A stretch of DNA of 45,000 bases from Neocallimastix lanati (nom. inval.) (GCA_016946835.1 JACVTC010000003.1:802501-847500); one strand, 5' to 3'; positions 1-17,005 are shown, counted from the stretch's first letter. Notes: generated by a model not told the origin, from the sequence alone. Numbers and translations are program-made.

Positions 1-2553
1 TTTTGGGTTAAAGATAAAACTTTAGTATGCGTTTTTGGACTAGGAAATGGACTACCAATAGTTTTTACTGTTTTCCTATTAGTTTTTGAAGTAGAAGATT
101 CATTTTCATCAGTAGGAATATCTGATTTTTTGTTCTATTCATATTATAAATAACAATTATTGATAAATTTAAATATTTTATATTTATTTATGATAAAATA
201 TAAATTAAAAATATAATATAATATAATATAATATAATATAATATAATATAATATAATATAATATAATATAATATAATATAATATAATATAATATAATATA
301 ATATAATATAATATAATATAATATAATATAATATAATATAATATAATATAATATAATATAATATAATATAATATAATATAATATAATATAATATAATATA
401 ATATAATATAATATAGAAAAATATAATAATATAATAAATTATAATATAATATTATTTTGATGAAGAAAATATAATTAATATATATATATATATATATACA
501 TTATATAAAGATATAAATTTAGATAAAGATAAAGATATAGAAATATAATAATGGTATAATTATAGAAAACAGATAAAGATTGATATAATAGTAAATGAGA
601 TTTATATTTTATATTTACTGATTTATCCTTTATTGAATCTTCTTCAGTTTTACTTGTTGATGAATTAGATTCTTCCGTACATTGGTCAGTTAATAAATTA
701 TCTTTTGATTGTATCAATGATATCACTGAGGGTGAATTATTATTAAGTTTACTAGTATTCGTTTTAGAAGTAACACCGGTAGTATTTGGATAGTGACTGT
801 TTTCATTATAATTAAATGAAGAATTCATACTCACAGGTTTTGAAATAGTATGTGACATATTAGTTGAAGGATTACTATTATTGATATTAGCATCATAAAC
901 AACTGATATATGTAAATTTCCAAGAGTGGTGGATGCCTTCGTAAATTTATAGACTTTTAATTTTGCTGATAAATCAAAACCTGAAGAGCCTACATCACAA
1001 AATTCTATATCACTATTTTCACCTTCGAATAGTGGTAAAAGCAAGAAACCATCCGCTGTTGATATACAATATTGGAGATCATTTTTTTTTATAGATTTAT
1101 CCGTAAGAAGTGAATGAAGTGGCATTAAACGAATATAGGAATACAGTGATTGAACTAAAAGAATTAAATCGGTAGTATCGACTTTTGAATTTCTACCTTT
1201 ATTGTTTAATTGTTGATTATTATTTGGTTCATAGGAAACTACCCAACGTTCTAAAAGTCTTTTGTTATTAAATTTTGTTGCAAAAGGATTCGAAGACATT
1301 GGAGCTTTCACTGGATAAATATTTGATATGGATGAAGATCTTGTTCTTGTTGAAGTGGATGGATTATAACTAGAATCATTTCTATGATCATAAATACCTT
1401 CATCACCCTCATTAGCATTATTAAAATCTTTACTTCTTCTTCTACAGCCATCATTTCCCATTTTACCATATGTATAACTTGAATTTCCATTACTGTTTGC
1501 AAATATATCAATATTAATAGGAATACAATTTTTCCAAAATTGTACTCTATCCAAAAGAAGACTATGCAACTGTTTGATATTATCGATAGAAGGTGTTGGA
1601 ATGTAAACATCATTATTTCCAGTGCAAGTATTTGGAGGAGTGTAAACACCATTAGGATTAAATCTATAAGAACTTTCAAAAGATGAATTATATGATGAAT
1701 TAATTGACATAGAATATGGAATTGAGTGAGCTTGAGAATCAATTGAAGAAACAGACGAGGCATAAGAAGATTTAATATTCAAATTAGATATACAATTTGA
1801 AAGTAAATTTAATTGATTATTAATAGAATCCTTAGTATGATTCTTTTCATTTAATGATGTATAATAATTGTGATTATAGCTAAGACCAACACGAGAACGA
1901 AGAATTAACTGAGCAATTTTACAAATAAAGTTTGTAACGCTTTTATAGGTATTTAGTTCTTCCTCAGTGTAATAAAATCCATAATCATTAATGTACTCTT
2001 CATATATATTTGAAGAATCTGAGGAATTAAAATTTGGGTTGTAAGAGTATGACGGTAATGGGATGGTATTAGCTTTTGTAACTGCTCTTGATTTTGGTGT
2101 AGGAATAGGTGATGAGGAATAATATTCATTTAAACTTGTTGAACTATTACTTCTTGAAGTATGTTTTGGACTAATACTAAATTGAGTAGCTTTATTAATA
2201 TTACTAGTAATATTAAAATTATCATCATATTTCATGATATTTGTATTGTTAACATTATTACTATCTCTCTTTGTATTAATTTCACTTTCAGAATTATTTA
2301 TTATTTGACTCGTTGCTACTGTTGAACTAATAAGAGATGAAGTTGTAGTAGCTGATGTTACTGATGTCATTGAAGAAGATTTCATCATTGGAATTGGTGA
2401 AGACGAAGCACTATTTGAAGATAAAATTTTTATTATCGATGAATTTAGTTGTGCTGAATTTGAACCTGATAATATTTTTGTTCCTCCACCATTGTCATTA
2501 TCTATTATATAGTGTATAATTAAATATTTTTAATTTTTTTCATATCATGTGAA

Positions 2554-2641
<88 letters not shown>

Positions 2642-2752
2642 TATTTATATTTATTAATATACTTGATTAAGTTTAAAAACATCATAAATAAGTAATTAAA
2701 TATACAATCATTAATATAATCTTTTACCATTTTCTACATTTTTCATCTTCAT
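1..2752 (-). CDS. ATG13: Autophagy-related protein 13 (HORMA domain), 3' partial
   Basis: ATG13 is the HORMA-domain subunit of the Atg1/ULK1 kinase complex that starts autophagosome formation. Exons read 2752-2728, 2501-619 and 134-<1; both introns are GT-AG and both junctions keep frame. The main exon has no in-frame ATG above 2388, but a 25-nt first exon (MKMKNVEN) joins in phase and is the likeliest start. A Ser/Asn-rich N-terminal stretch of about 185 residues precedes the HORMA domain (about 185-545). Visible family landmarks, in order, are YKSVTNFICKIAQLILRSRV, LLERWVVSYEP, LILLVQSLYSYIRLMPLHSL and LGNLHISVVYDA, matching the ATG13 helix, strand and RLxPxxxL-type motifs. The Ser/Asn-rich tail continues in exon 3 (GSPFPSPKTHT) and leaves the window. 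I cannot see the Atg1-binding region. Family call is firm; exon 1 is inferred from splice phase. Confidence 0.86.
211..415. repeat. (ATATA)n pentanucleotide microsatellite inside ATG13 intron 2
   Basis: About 41 almost perfect copies of a 5-bp unit fill much of the 484-nt second intron of ATG13 (618-135). Confidence 0.95.
2554..2640. repeat. (AAT)n trinucleotide repeat in ATG13 intron 1
   Basis: About 29 perfect AAT units lie inside the 226-nt first intron of ATG13 (2727-2502). Confidence 0.93.
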
Positions 2753-3003
2753 TTTGAAATTTGAATTTTTATTATGAAAAATAATATCCTTTTATATATA
2801 TATATATATATATATAATATTATAATATTGCTTTTATTTTTCTTTGTATTTTAATTTTTTTCTTTACTTTTGTTTAAAGGGAATTTGTTATTTTTAATAA
2901 AAAATTTATCTTAATTTAGAACTTTTCTTTATTTAAAACGAATTGAGCAAATATTTATTACTTTTATAATAAATATATATTTTTTTATTAATACGTCACT
3001 AAA

Positions 3004-3035
<32 letters not shown>

Positions 3036-4259
3036 AAAAAAACTTATTAATATAATTGAATATTATAGTTTTAATTTATTTAACATTATCAATAAAATTG
3101 AATTCTATTGATTTTTGAACGATTTAAAAATATAAATATTTATTTTTATATTAATAAAATATTAGTAATATAATATTTAAATATATTATACACACACAAA
3201 AAAAAAAAAAGATTTAAGATAATTAATAAATTTATTTATGAAATTTATATTTTTTTAAATTTATATTTTTTTTTTCTTTATTTTTTTTAATTTTTTATTT
3301 TTCAATACCTTTGAATTATATTTAAGAACTCTTTAGATAAAAATATTAATAATTTTAAAATAAAATAAAATAAAATAAAATATATATATATATATACCAT
3401 TTAATTTATAAAACCACAGATTAGAAATTTCATTGTAAAATATATAAATTATTAGAAATAATATTAATAATTGTTCATTAAGAAGAATAAAGCGGAATAT
3501 TTATAGCAATTTTAATTGATTTAATTTGTTATTAAATATTAATTTTATTTAATAATTTGTAATATTATTGTTTTATTATATATATATATATATAAAGTTC
3601 TATGAAATAAAACAAAAAAGATTAATTTCAATTTATTTAAAGGTTTAATTTTTGTTTTTATCTGTTTGTCCTTTTTAAAGTTTAAAAGTTTTTTTTTTTT
3701 TTTTTATAAGTTCTAACTTATTAAATATTATATTTTAAAAAACCGTATAAAATATATTTTTTCTTATTATTGATTAAAAATTAGTTTTTAATTTTAACTT
3801 TTAAAAATAAAAAATTATATTTTTAGACTTTTTTTTTTTTATGTACATACTAAATTTAATAAAATTTTAATAACTATTTTATTATTATTATTATTATTAT
3901 TATTATATTTATATATCATAATTATAATCAATAATTAATAATTTAAAATTAAAAAAAAAAAAAAAAAAAAAAGTTATAATAATAATTCAATTATTCTAAT
4001 TAATAATAAATTTATTTTAAAAAAATATATATATAAATATAAATATAAATATATATGATTATATAAATGAATAAATCTATATAAATTAAATATGTATATA
4101 AGCTATATAAATATAGTTATAAAATATAAATGGAACTAATGAAATATAATAAATTTTTATAATTATCATTAATAGTTTAATAGTTTACTATTTAATTTTT
4201 TTTTTTTTAACTTTACTAAATAAACATATATCAATATATTATTATTATTATTATTATTA

Positions 4260-4332
<73 letters not shown>

Positions 4333-4842
4333 TTACTTCTTACTAGAAAATATTTTATATAAATATAAAATAGACACTCTTTAAATAATTCAAAAGTTAT
4401 TGTTAATATATAATAAATATACTTCACCTTTCCAATATATAATCAATATATTTTCATGAAAAATATCAATCCGGAAATAATAAAAATTTAATATAAAATT
4501 AGTCAAACAATATATAAAAAATATAAAAAAATATATATTTATTTATTTATATGGAAAGTATGTTAATGTCTTTACCTATATAATTTAATATAAAAAAAAT
4601 ATATTTATAATATATTATTAAATTTAATTTGTGAACTATATATTAAGAATATTAATTCTAAATAGATAAATAATAGGCCTATATTGGAAATATATTAGGT
4701 AAATTTCGTAAGCAGAATAACTTAAAAATGAAATAATTGGACGAACCATTAACCATACATTTAATTTAGTTAGCATTTATTTATCTCTTTATGAATGCTA
4801 ATAGATTTGTTATTTGATAATTTATTATATTTCATTATTTAA

Positions 4843-5068
4843 TTGTTTATTATTTATTATTTATTATTTATTATTTATTATTTATTATTTATTATTTATT
4901 ATTTATTATTTATTATTTATTATTTATTATTTATTATTTATTATTTATTATTTATTATTTATTATTTATTATTTATTATTTATTATTTATTATATATAAT
5001 TTATTTATTATTATTTATTTATTATTATTTATTTATTATTATTTATTATTTATTATTTATTATTTGTC
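4843..5068. repeat. Heptanucleotide repeat (TTTATTA)n
   Basis: About 150 bp of near-perfect 7-bp period, then a degenerate TTTATTATTA tail. The repeat stays open in several frames as FIIYYLL-type runs, which are translation artefacts. Confidence 0.9.
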
Positions 5069-5796
5069 ATTTATCATTGTTTCTTGGACATTGCTCATTT
5101 TAATCTATTTATTTTCTTACATTTTGAAGAAGAAACATGATCTATGACTTGTAAGATGGATAGCTACTATTTAACATGCACTATTTAACATGCACTATAT
5201 AAAAAAGAAAAAATAATATGTACTATAAATTAATTATTTATATAAACAATATATATATATATTTTTTTAAAAAAAATAAAACTTATATTTAATTTTTTTT
5301 TTTTTTAGTTCTTGTTCTTTAAGTAATAAATAATAATGTAATAAATTATAACATATAATATATATATAATATAATACATCCTTTCGTATATTATAAATTT
5401 AATACAATTATTCCATAAAATAATTTAAATTTATATAATGAAAGCTATTTCCAAAAAAAAAAAAAAAAATAATAATAATATAAAAAGGTTTAAGAAATTA
5501 ATATAATATGTTTATATTTTATATATAATTTTTAATATTACAGAATATATATATAGAGTAAATTTAACATTTTAAATCAAGTATATGCAAACTGTATTAT
5601 ATTGAAATTAAAGTTTCATTGATTATATTATAATATACATTACTTTCTATAATATTATTAAATTAATTTTTCAATAACTTTATTATTATATATAATAAGC
5701 CAATATTAAATAGTGAAGTAGAAAAAGTAAAAAATGGTCACAATTTATATTAATAATAATTAAAATTTAAAAACCTTTTTTTTTGTTCCAATTATT

Positions 5797-5822
5797 AACT
5801 ATTTCCTTTTTAGGAAATAGTT
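5797..5822. repeat. Short perfect hairpin
   Basis: Arms AACTATTTCCT and AGGAAATAGTT pair perfectly over 11 bp around a TTTT loop. It is in intergenic DNA. Function unknown; a transcript stem or mobile-element remnant are both possible. Confidence 0.6.
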
Positions 5823-5942
5823 AGAGTAATATATTTATTCCATAGTTTAAATTAAAAAAAAAAAGCATTTAATTTATTTATATATGAATAATTAAAGAAT
5901 AAAGATTTTATGTACTTTTTTTTTTTTTTTTTTTTTTATATT

Positions 5943-6156
5943 AGCATTTAAATCTAATTATTTAAAATGAAAGAGTTTTTTTACATCATAAAAAAAAAAA
6001 AATAGTATTGTTAAGCATTTAAATCTAATTATTTAAAATGAAAGAGTTTTTTTACATCATAAAAAAAAAAAAATAGTATTGTTAAGCATTTAAATCTAAT
6101 TATTTAAAATGAAAGAGTTTTTTTACATCATAAAAAAAAAAAAATAGTATTGTTAA
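5943..6156. repeat. 71-bp tandem repeat, three copies
   Basis: Copies start at 5943, 6014 and 6085 with AGCATTTAAATCTAATTATT and end in an A-tract followed by TAGTATTGTTA. They are almost identical, differing mainly in A-tract length, so the duplication is recent. Confidence 0.93.
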
Positions 6157-6182
6157 GTATTATTAAAGTATCTATGAAAAAG

Positions 6183-6235
6183 AACTTTTGAACTTTTTAT
6201 AATGCAATTATTATTTTATAAAAAGTTCAAAAGTT
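6183..6235. repeat. 20-bp perfect inverted repeat
   Basis: Left arm 6183-6202 and right arm 6216-6235 are exact reverse complements around a 13-nt loop. It lies just downstream of the 71-bp tandem repeat and may be a MITE remnant or structured RNA. Confidence 0.8.
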
Positions 6236-6850
6236 AATTCTTAGCATTACGTTTTTAGAGTGAAATGATTTTTTTGTTATTTTGTTTAATATATCTAATA
6301 AAATTTGTTAATAAAGTACTATAGACTTAACATTAGTTAATAATTTAAAATTTTTATAATTATCATAATTAAAAAAAAATTTTTTTTACTATTTATAATT
6401 ATAAATTATTACTTTCATAATAAATAAATATAATAAAAAATGATTAATCATTATACAGACATTATAAATATTTTATTAAGATACAAAAATTTATTATAAA
6501 AAAATAAAAAAATAAAAATAAAAATTAAAATGAAATAATAAAAATAAAAAAAATAATAAAAAATAAAATATATTCTAATTTCATTAATCAAAAATATTAA
6601 ATTAAAAAAAAATTTTTTATTATTATTAATATTATTATTTTATTAATAATGAAATTTTTTTTGTTCTGTTAAACTATTTAATAAACTGTAATATATCATT
6701 TTATATGAATAATAAATATATATATATCTTTTTTAAAAAAAAAATTCATTTTCTAATAAAAATAAATATATATTAACCTGACATTAATTTAAATGACAAC
6801 AATAAATAAATAAATAATAAATAAATAAATAAAAAAATAGTAATAAACTT

Positions 6851-6899
<49 letters not shown>

Positions 6900-6935
6900 T
6901 TATCCTTTTTTCAAAGAGTTGAAAAGTAACATGAT

Positions 6936-9810
<2,875 letters not shown>

Positions 9811-9832
9811 TCCTTATAAAACCATTACAAAA

Positions 9833-9895
<63 letters not shown>

Positions 9896-10454
9896 TAAGG
9901 AAAGTTATATATTAATTTAAATTTTAATATATGTTCAATTAAATAAAATAGTAAATTATTTATTTAAATATTAATTTTGGAATTTTTGATTTTATTACTT
10001 TTAAATAATAAAAAATAAATTTTAATTATAAATAACAAAATTTAATAATAAATAATAAAATATAATAATATTAATAAGAAAAAATTGAATAATTGTTTCG
10101 ATTTGATGTGTTTATTTGTCTGACATCAACGATAGCACATTCCCTGTGGCAATTTTTTCAGAGTGATTAAAGAATTAAAGACAACAATACTTCACTTATT
10201 GAGTATTATCTCAGAAAAAAAAAAAAAAAAAACTATCACCCACAACAAAAGAATTACTAAAGTATCGTTCACTAGTTCTTACCACAACAAGAAGAAAAAT
10301 TATTTAAATCTAATAAGTTACAAAAAACAAAAAAATATAAAGTATATCCTTTTAAAGACTTCAAGTCGAAAAGCCAATATATTTTTTGCATAATAACAGT
10401 ATAATATTCATTTCGATTATAAAAATATAAATATGTGAAATCAATCAAGAATAT

Positions 10455-10521
<67 letters not shown>

Positions 10522-11104
10522 TGTTAATATAATTAATACAATAAACTTTATGTTAAGAATAAAAAAAAATAATTATTTTCTTTATTTCCTCTCAATTTAC
10601 TTTTTGAATTTCGCTCTACTTTATCATAAATCCAATAATAATCAAAAAATGAAAATTAACCAATCACAGTAATATATAATATATAGTATAATATATACTA
10701 ATATACAAATAATTTATATATTAATTTATAAATTATTTGGTGGAAAATAAAAATAAAATTTTTTTTCAATTAATTCTCGTTAATTAGTAAAGTATAATTG
10801 TACACTTTACTAATATAAATATTCTTTCTCCATACATAATAGTTACACATAATTTTTTGAACAATTTTTTTTTTATATAAATATATATATTTAATTATTA
10901 AAGCCTATATTGTTTAATCTATTTTCGTTTATTATGTAAAGTTATTAATAATAAATAATAATTTAAAATTTTATAAATGATAATAAAATATATACTTTAA
11001 TAATAAAACTTATAAAAAAAATTAAAATTAGAAATTTATTTAAATTAAATATTATTTTTTATAATATCAAGTTAATATTTGAAAATTTTATTTTTTAATA
11101 TTTT

Positions 11105-11140
<36 letters not shown>

Positions 11141-12530
11141 TCAAAGGTTAAGTTTTTATTTTTTAATTTTGTAGCAATCATTATCATAAGAAAATTAAAA
11201 TCTTATTGGTCGGAATCTTAATTAGATCAACCAAAAAAAAAAAATATATTTATTATAAAAAAAAAAAAAAATTAATTAAAAATATATATATTTGATAATA
11301 AGAAAATTTTAATGGTAACCAAAAAAAAAAAAGACTTATAATGAGTTATTATTTTCTAAAAATTATTAGTACAATTTTAATTTCGAATTGTATTTGAAAA
11401 TTACTTCATTATAGTGTTAAGTGTTAATTATATTTCATATATATAAACTTTTAATATTTTGTCAGTCAAAAGAAAAAAAAAAAATATATATATATATATT
11501 CATGTTAAAAAATATAATAATTTTTTTTAATATATTAATTTTAATTATTATATTATCGAGCAATAATGAATTATATCTAAAATTTGGAACAACATACATC
11601 AAATAAATATAATTATTTTAATAAAAGATTCAAAATTGTTTTAATTTTTTATTTTTATTTTTATTTTTATTATTATTATTATTATTAATATCAATTTGTG
11701 AATATAATTATAATTATAAAATTTATATATTTACTATTGACAAAAAATAGGAAAGAAAAATTAAAAATAAAAAATAATTAAAACAAAATATAAACAATTT
11801 TATAATTAATGTATTTAAATTATTATTAAATTATAGAAATTATAAATTTAATTCTTTTATGTATTTTTTTTTGTATATTAATTTATTTATTATATATAAA
11901 TTGTATATATATATATATTAAAAAAAAAAAAATACATAAAAGAATTAATTATAAAATTTTCATTTTATATTTTTGCTTTTATCAATTCTTTGTTTCATAA
12001 ACTTTATTTTTCTATAAAAAATAATTGAAATACCAAAACAACTTTTATTACTTTTATATATCTATATATAAATAACATAAAATATAAAACAAACAATAAT
12101 AAATTTAATAAAAATATATTAATAGAGTAATATAAGATAATAAAATAATTTCAATAATCAATTTAATATTTTACTTTATCAAGATAAAAGGTAAAAATAT
12201 ATTTTTATTAGAATATTCATCAGATATTAGAAATATTTTTTAATACTAAAAAGTAATTTAATATTACTAATATTATTTAATAATAAATATTGAAAAATTA
12301 ATTAGAAAAAAAATAATAAAAATAAAAATATAAAAAAAGTATATACAATTAAAAATAAAATTGAATTAAAGTTAATAATTTATTTTTAATCTTACTTAGC
12401 ATTTTTATTATTACTATAATTATTTTAACTTTTTTTTTTTTTTTTTTTTATAAATTTATTCATATAAACATCGAATTTAGAAATTTCGTATTATATATAA
12501 AAGTAATTTATATAATATAATTTTACCAAC
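9811..12530. other. Intergenic region upstream of importin-9
   Basis: No convincing gene. It contains (AAAT)n with poly(A) at about 9835-9893, (TTTA)n at about 10451-10521, a modestly GC-richer stretch at 10086-10395 without an interpretable frame, a 10-bp hairpin (10784-10793 with 10804-10813) and a 24-bp hairpin at 11849-11947. The importin-9 promoter must lie in the right part, but AT bias makes TATA-like calls meaningless. Confidence 0.7.
11849..11947. repeat. 24-bp perfect inverted repeat with 51-nt loop
   Basis: Arms 11849-11872 and 11924-11947 are exact reverse complements with the core AATTCTTTTATGTA, not just an A/T run. No coding capacity inside. A MITE remnant is the simplest reading. 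Confidence 0.75.
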
Positions 12531-15202
12531 ATGGACTTCAATACTACAGTTTTCCAAACTTTATCAGGATGTCTTGATCCAAATCCAAATATTCGTTTAG
12601 AAGCAGAATTAAAATTAAAAAGTTTAGCCTTAAATCCAGGTAATTAAAATTTTTCAAGAAAAGAAGGAATATATTGAAAAATTAGAATTATTATTATACT
12701 ATATTGTATAATTATTAAATGTATATTTGAATAGTTTATTTCCTAATCAAAATGATTAATTATCATTTTCTTTTATATTTGAATAATTGTATTTGTCATA
12801 ATATTGTAATTCTAATAACAATTATTTGTTTTTAAATAATAAATTATAATCTGCTTATTTGTCATCTATTAATATATATGTAAACAGAATATGCTTTATC
12901 CTTAATTAACATTGCTCTTGCTAAAGAATTACCTTTTGCTCAAAGACAAATATCCTTTTGAAATATATTTAATACATTTTTAAAAAATGTATTTTTTTTT
13001 TTTTTTTTATAATATATAATAATATTTATTTTTCTTAACTTGTAAATTTTGCTTTAATTTAAATATGTATATTTTACTATCTATCTGTTTATTTCTGTCT
13101 TCCTATATCTTTATCTATATTTATATCGATATCTATATCTATATCTATATATTTTTTTTTTATTTTGAATTTACATGGCAGCAATTACTTTAAAGAGTTT
13201 GGCCGCTACACACTGGTCACCAAAGGATGAAAAATTTGTTGGACCAGAAGTTCCAGAAACTGTAATGAATTTTATAAGAATATTAATATACATAATAATC
13301 AATAAAATACAATATATAAAAATATATATATTAATTAAAAATTTAATATATATATATATTAATTATAGACTAAAGCTGCTGTTCGTGAAAAACTTTTAAC
13401 TGGTTTATCCGACGATTTAAATAAAATTAGAGTTGCAATTGTATTTATCTTAAAAAAAAAATACAAGGAATATTAAATATTGTTAATAATAAAATGAATA
13501 AAACTATTGATTACCTTTTTTTCTACTTTTTTTTTTTTTATTTTTTTATCTTTTATTTTTATATAAAAATGATACCATTTAAATTATAACATATATTATA
13601 TTATTATTATTACTATTATTATTAATTTTTGTTTTTTAAAAGGCTTATGCTATTTCAAGAATAGCTCAACATGACTGGCCAGAATCATGGCCACATCTTT
13701 TTGATTCATTACTTGAAAATCTTCGTAGTGGTGATTCAAAACAAGTTCATGGAGCCATGCATGTATTAAGTGAATTTATTCGTAATGACATTACTGATCA
13801 ACAATTTCCAATTGTTGCACCACTTCTTTTCCCGGAATTATTTAAGATTTTCAATGAAGAAAAAGTAATAAATAAATATATATATTATAATTATTATAAT
13901 GATGAAATCAATTTTTTTTTTTTATAATTGTTAAATATGTTAATAAAAATATATTATAATCCATTATTTATTATTATAAATTAGTTATATTCCCCACAAA
14001 CTCGTGCTCGTGCTGTTGCTATTATGAGAGATTTCGTTGAAATGTTAAATACTGTTAAGGAAGAACATCCAGATGCTGCCCAATATTATCTTGGTCCAAT
14101 TTTAAATGATTGGATGACCAATATGCTTCTTTTCTTAAAAACATCACCTAGTACAGAATTTGGTGATTATGGTTTAAGACTTGAAGTTTTAAATGTATAT
14201 AATAAAATTAGAAATTTTCATAATATATATATATATTTATAATGTTACATTATTATCAAATTATTAAATTTTTTTTTCTGTAATAAATAATTATTATAAT
14301 ATATATATATATATATGATATAGCTTGTTTGTAAACTTTTAGAAACATTCCCAAAAATGGTTGCTCAATATATTACAGGATATATTCCAGTTGTTTGGGA
14401 TCATATTACTGGTTTATCACAAAGATATGTTAATGAAGTTGTTAATGATGGTGATGGAGAATTTGCTGAAGAACATTCTGATGGTGAATCTTTTGGTATG
14501 GAAAACTTCCTTTACATTCTTTTTGAATTCTTTAATCTTTTAGCTTCTAAAAAAACTTTCAGACCATTATTTACTACTAATTTCAAGAAAAATGAAAAAA
14601 TTAATATTCAAATCCCAGAAGGTCATAATCAACAAAAATTCTTAGAAGAAATTATTTACTACTGTTTAATTTATATGGAAATGACACAAGAGCAAGTTAG
14701 TTATTTAATACAGTATAATTCAATATAATATCATAAATTAAAATAATTATTATCAAAATAAATTATTTAATATATTAATGAATATATTATTATACTATCA
14801 TTATAACTCTGATAATAATATTGAAATATAAAATTTCTATCTTTAATATAATGTATTATCAATAGATGGATCTTTGGATTTCAGATGTTAATCAGTATGT
14901 TCAAGATGAACATGAAGAAACTTATAGTTTTAATGTTAGAATTTCAGCTCAAGAATTAATTATTGATTGTCTTTCCATATTTTATCCATTTGAAACGGTT
15001 AATGCTTTAATTAATGCTACTAATCGTCATTTCCAAAATGGTATTAATGCTCGTAATAATGGTGATCCAAATTGGTATGTATTCAATATTTATTTATAAT
15101 AATAATATATTATTATTATGATATATATTATTATTATGATATATATACATAATTTTTTTTTTATATCTATTATTATTATTATTATTATAATTATTATTAT
15201 TA

Positions 15203-15247
<45 letters not shown>

Positions 15248-15530
15248 AAATAAAGGTGGAAGATTCATGAAACATGTCTTTTAGCTATTGGTAGATCTTC
15301 AGTTATTATTACCGATGGTGTGGAACAAAATCAAATTCAATTTGATTTAGGTGGTTTATTTAATCATGTTATTTTAGAAGATATTAGTTATTCAGGTATA
15401 TAATGTTATTATAATTAGTATAGCTTTTTTTTATTTTTTTTATAAAAAAAAAAAAATAGTAATGATTCTTGACATACTTTTTAATTTTATTTAATCTTAT
15501 TTGATTTTGTTGTTTTATTATTTTTACTTA

Positions 15531-15566
<36 letters not shown>

Positions 15567-15785
15567 ATTATTTTTTTTTAAAATAGATCTTCCATTCCTT
15601 CAAGGTAGAACCCTATGGTTTACAAGTCAATTTGCTAAATCATTACCAAACGAATTAGCATCACAATATATTACTGCTGCTGTTAATGCTTTACAACCAA
15701 ATCAACCATTCCCAGTTAAGATTTCTTCTGTTAAAGCATTAAAGAGGTAGCCTATTTTAGAATATAATATTTTAATTTTATTTAA

Positions 15786-15830
<45 letters not shown>

Positions 15831-16309
15831 GTAATTATTATTATTTTAATTATTATTTTACTATATTAATATAAATATATATACATATTATATTATTAGT
15901 TTTTGTTCATATTTAGAAAATGAAAAACTTCAACCATTCCAATCTGCTATTTTAGAAAACATGGCACCAATGGTTAATGATGCTTCTGATGATATTTTAT
16001 TCTTAATCCTTGAAACTTTCACAGATATTATTATGGTACATATTTACCCATCGAGCATTATCTATATTATTTTAATACATTTGAAATATATATATATATT
16101 AATTAACTATACATTATTATTGGCAATAAATCTGTTTACTTTTAGATTAATCCAGAAATTACTGCTCAATATGAACCAATTATTATTCCAATTATTATTA
16201 ATGTTTGGGTTAAAAATTGTGATGGTAAATAATTATAAATGTTACTATAGTTTTACTAAAATATAATAATGATAATTATATATATATATCATAATAGTAA
16301 TTCTAATTT

Positions 16310-16342
<33 letters not shown>

Positions 16343-16589
16343 AATTGCTATTTCAAATAATAATTAGATCCATTAATGTCCAGTTTTGTAACTGATTTAT
16401 TTGAAATTCTTGCCCCAAATCCAGGATATGTTGAACCACTTCAAACCAAGGTTATTCCTGTAGTAATGCAATCTCTTTTAGAAACTGAAAAAGAAACTTT
16501 CTCTGGAGTTGCTACTGTATCTATATATATATATTAATTTTATTATTATTACTAATTACTATTATTATATATATACAACAATTGAGAAA

Positions 16590-16620
<31 letters not shown>

Positions 16621-16973
16621 TATTTAATAAAATAACTAATTTTAATATTTAAATATTTATCTTTTTTATATTGAAAATAATAGTCATGTATTGAATTAAT
16701 TACTGTTTTAATTAGAAAATTGTGCATTAGTCCATTACCATCATTATATGTTGAACAAATTTTCCCTAATCTAATGCATTTATTATCTACCACAGATGAT
16801 CAATCCATTTTACAAGTAAATATAAAATATTTAATTTATTATATATATACCTACCTACCCACACATATATATAACAACACAAAAATTTTAAATATTAATT
16901 TAATAAAAAAAAAATTTCTTTTTTTATTTCATTTTTTATTTTTGTTATTTTTTTTTCTTTTATTTTTATTATA

Positions 16974-17005
<32 letters not shown>

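Larger units (their letters stand above)
2753..6935. other. Repeat-rich intergenic region
   Basis: No reading frame here looks like a protein. It holds poly(A/T) runs (for example 3001-3042 and 6853-6898), (TTA)n at about 4229-4332, a heptamer array, a 71-bp tandem repeat and two perfect hairpins listed separately. A 15-bp direct duplication lies near 5167-5197. Confidence 0.8.

Noticed and set aside
1308-1763. 151-codon minus-strand frame
   Set aside because: Alternative frame within the ATG13 coding exon; composition not protein-like and the ATG13 frame has HORMA motifs.
4814-5103. FIIYYLL-repeat plus-strand frames
   Set aside because: Translation of a heptanucleotide microsatellite.
6853-6898. 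Poly(A) tail of a retroposed UTP6 copy
   Set aside because: The copy retains introns, and similar homopolymers occur throughout the window.
10346-10356. Another ATATCCTTTT match
   Set aside because: No coding exons on either side, so there is no reason to read it as a splice donor.
13175-13399. ATG at 13175 as a separate gene start
   Set aside because: It is the first codon of importin-9 exon 3, downstream of the AT-AC intron.
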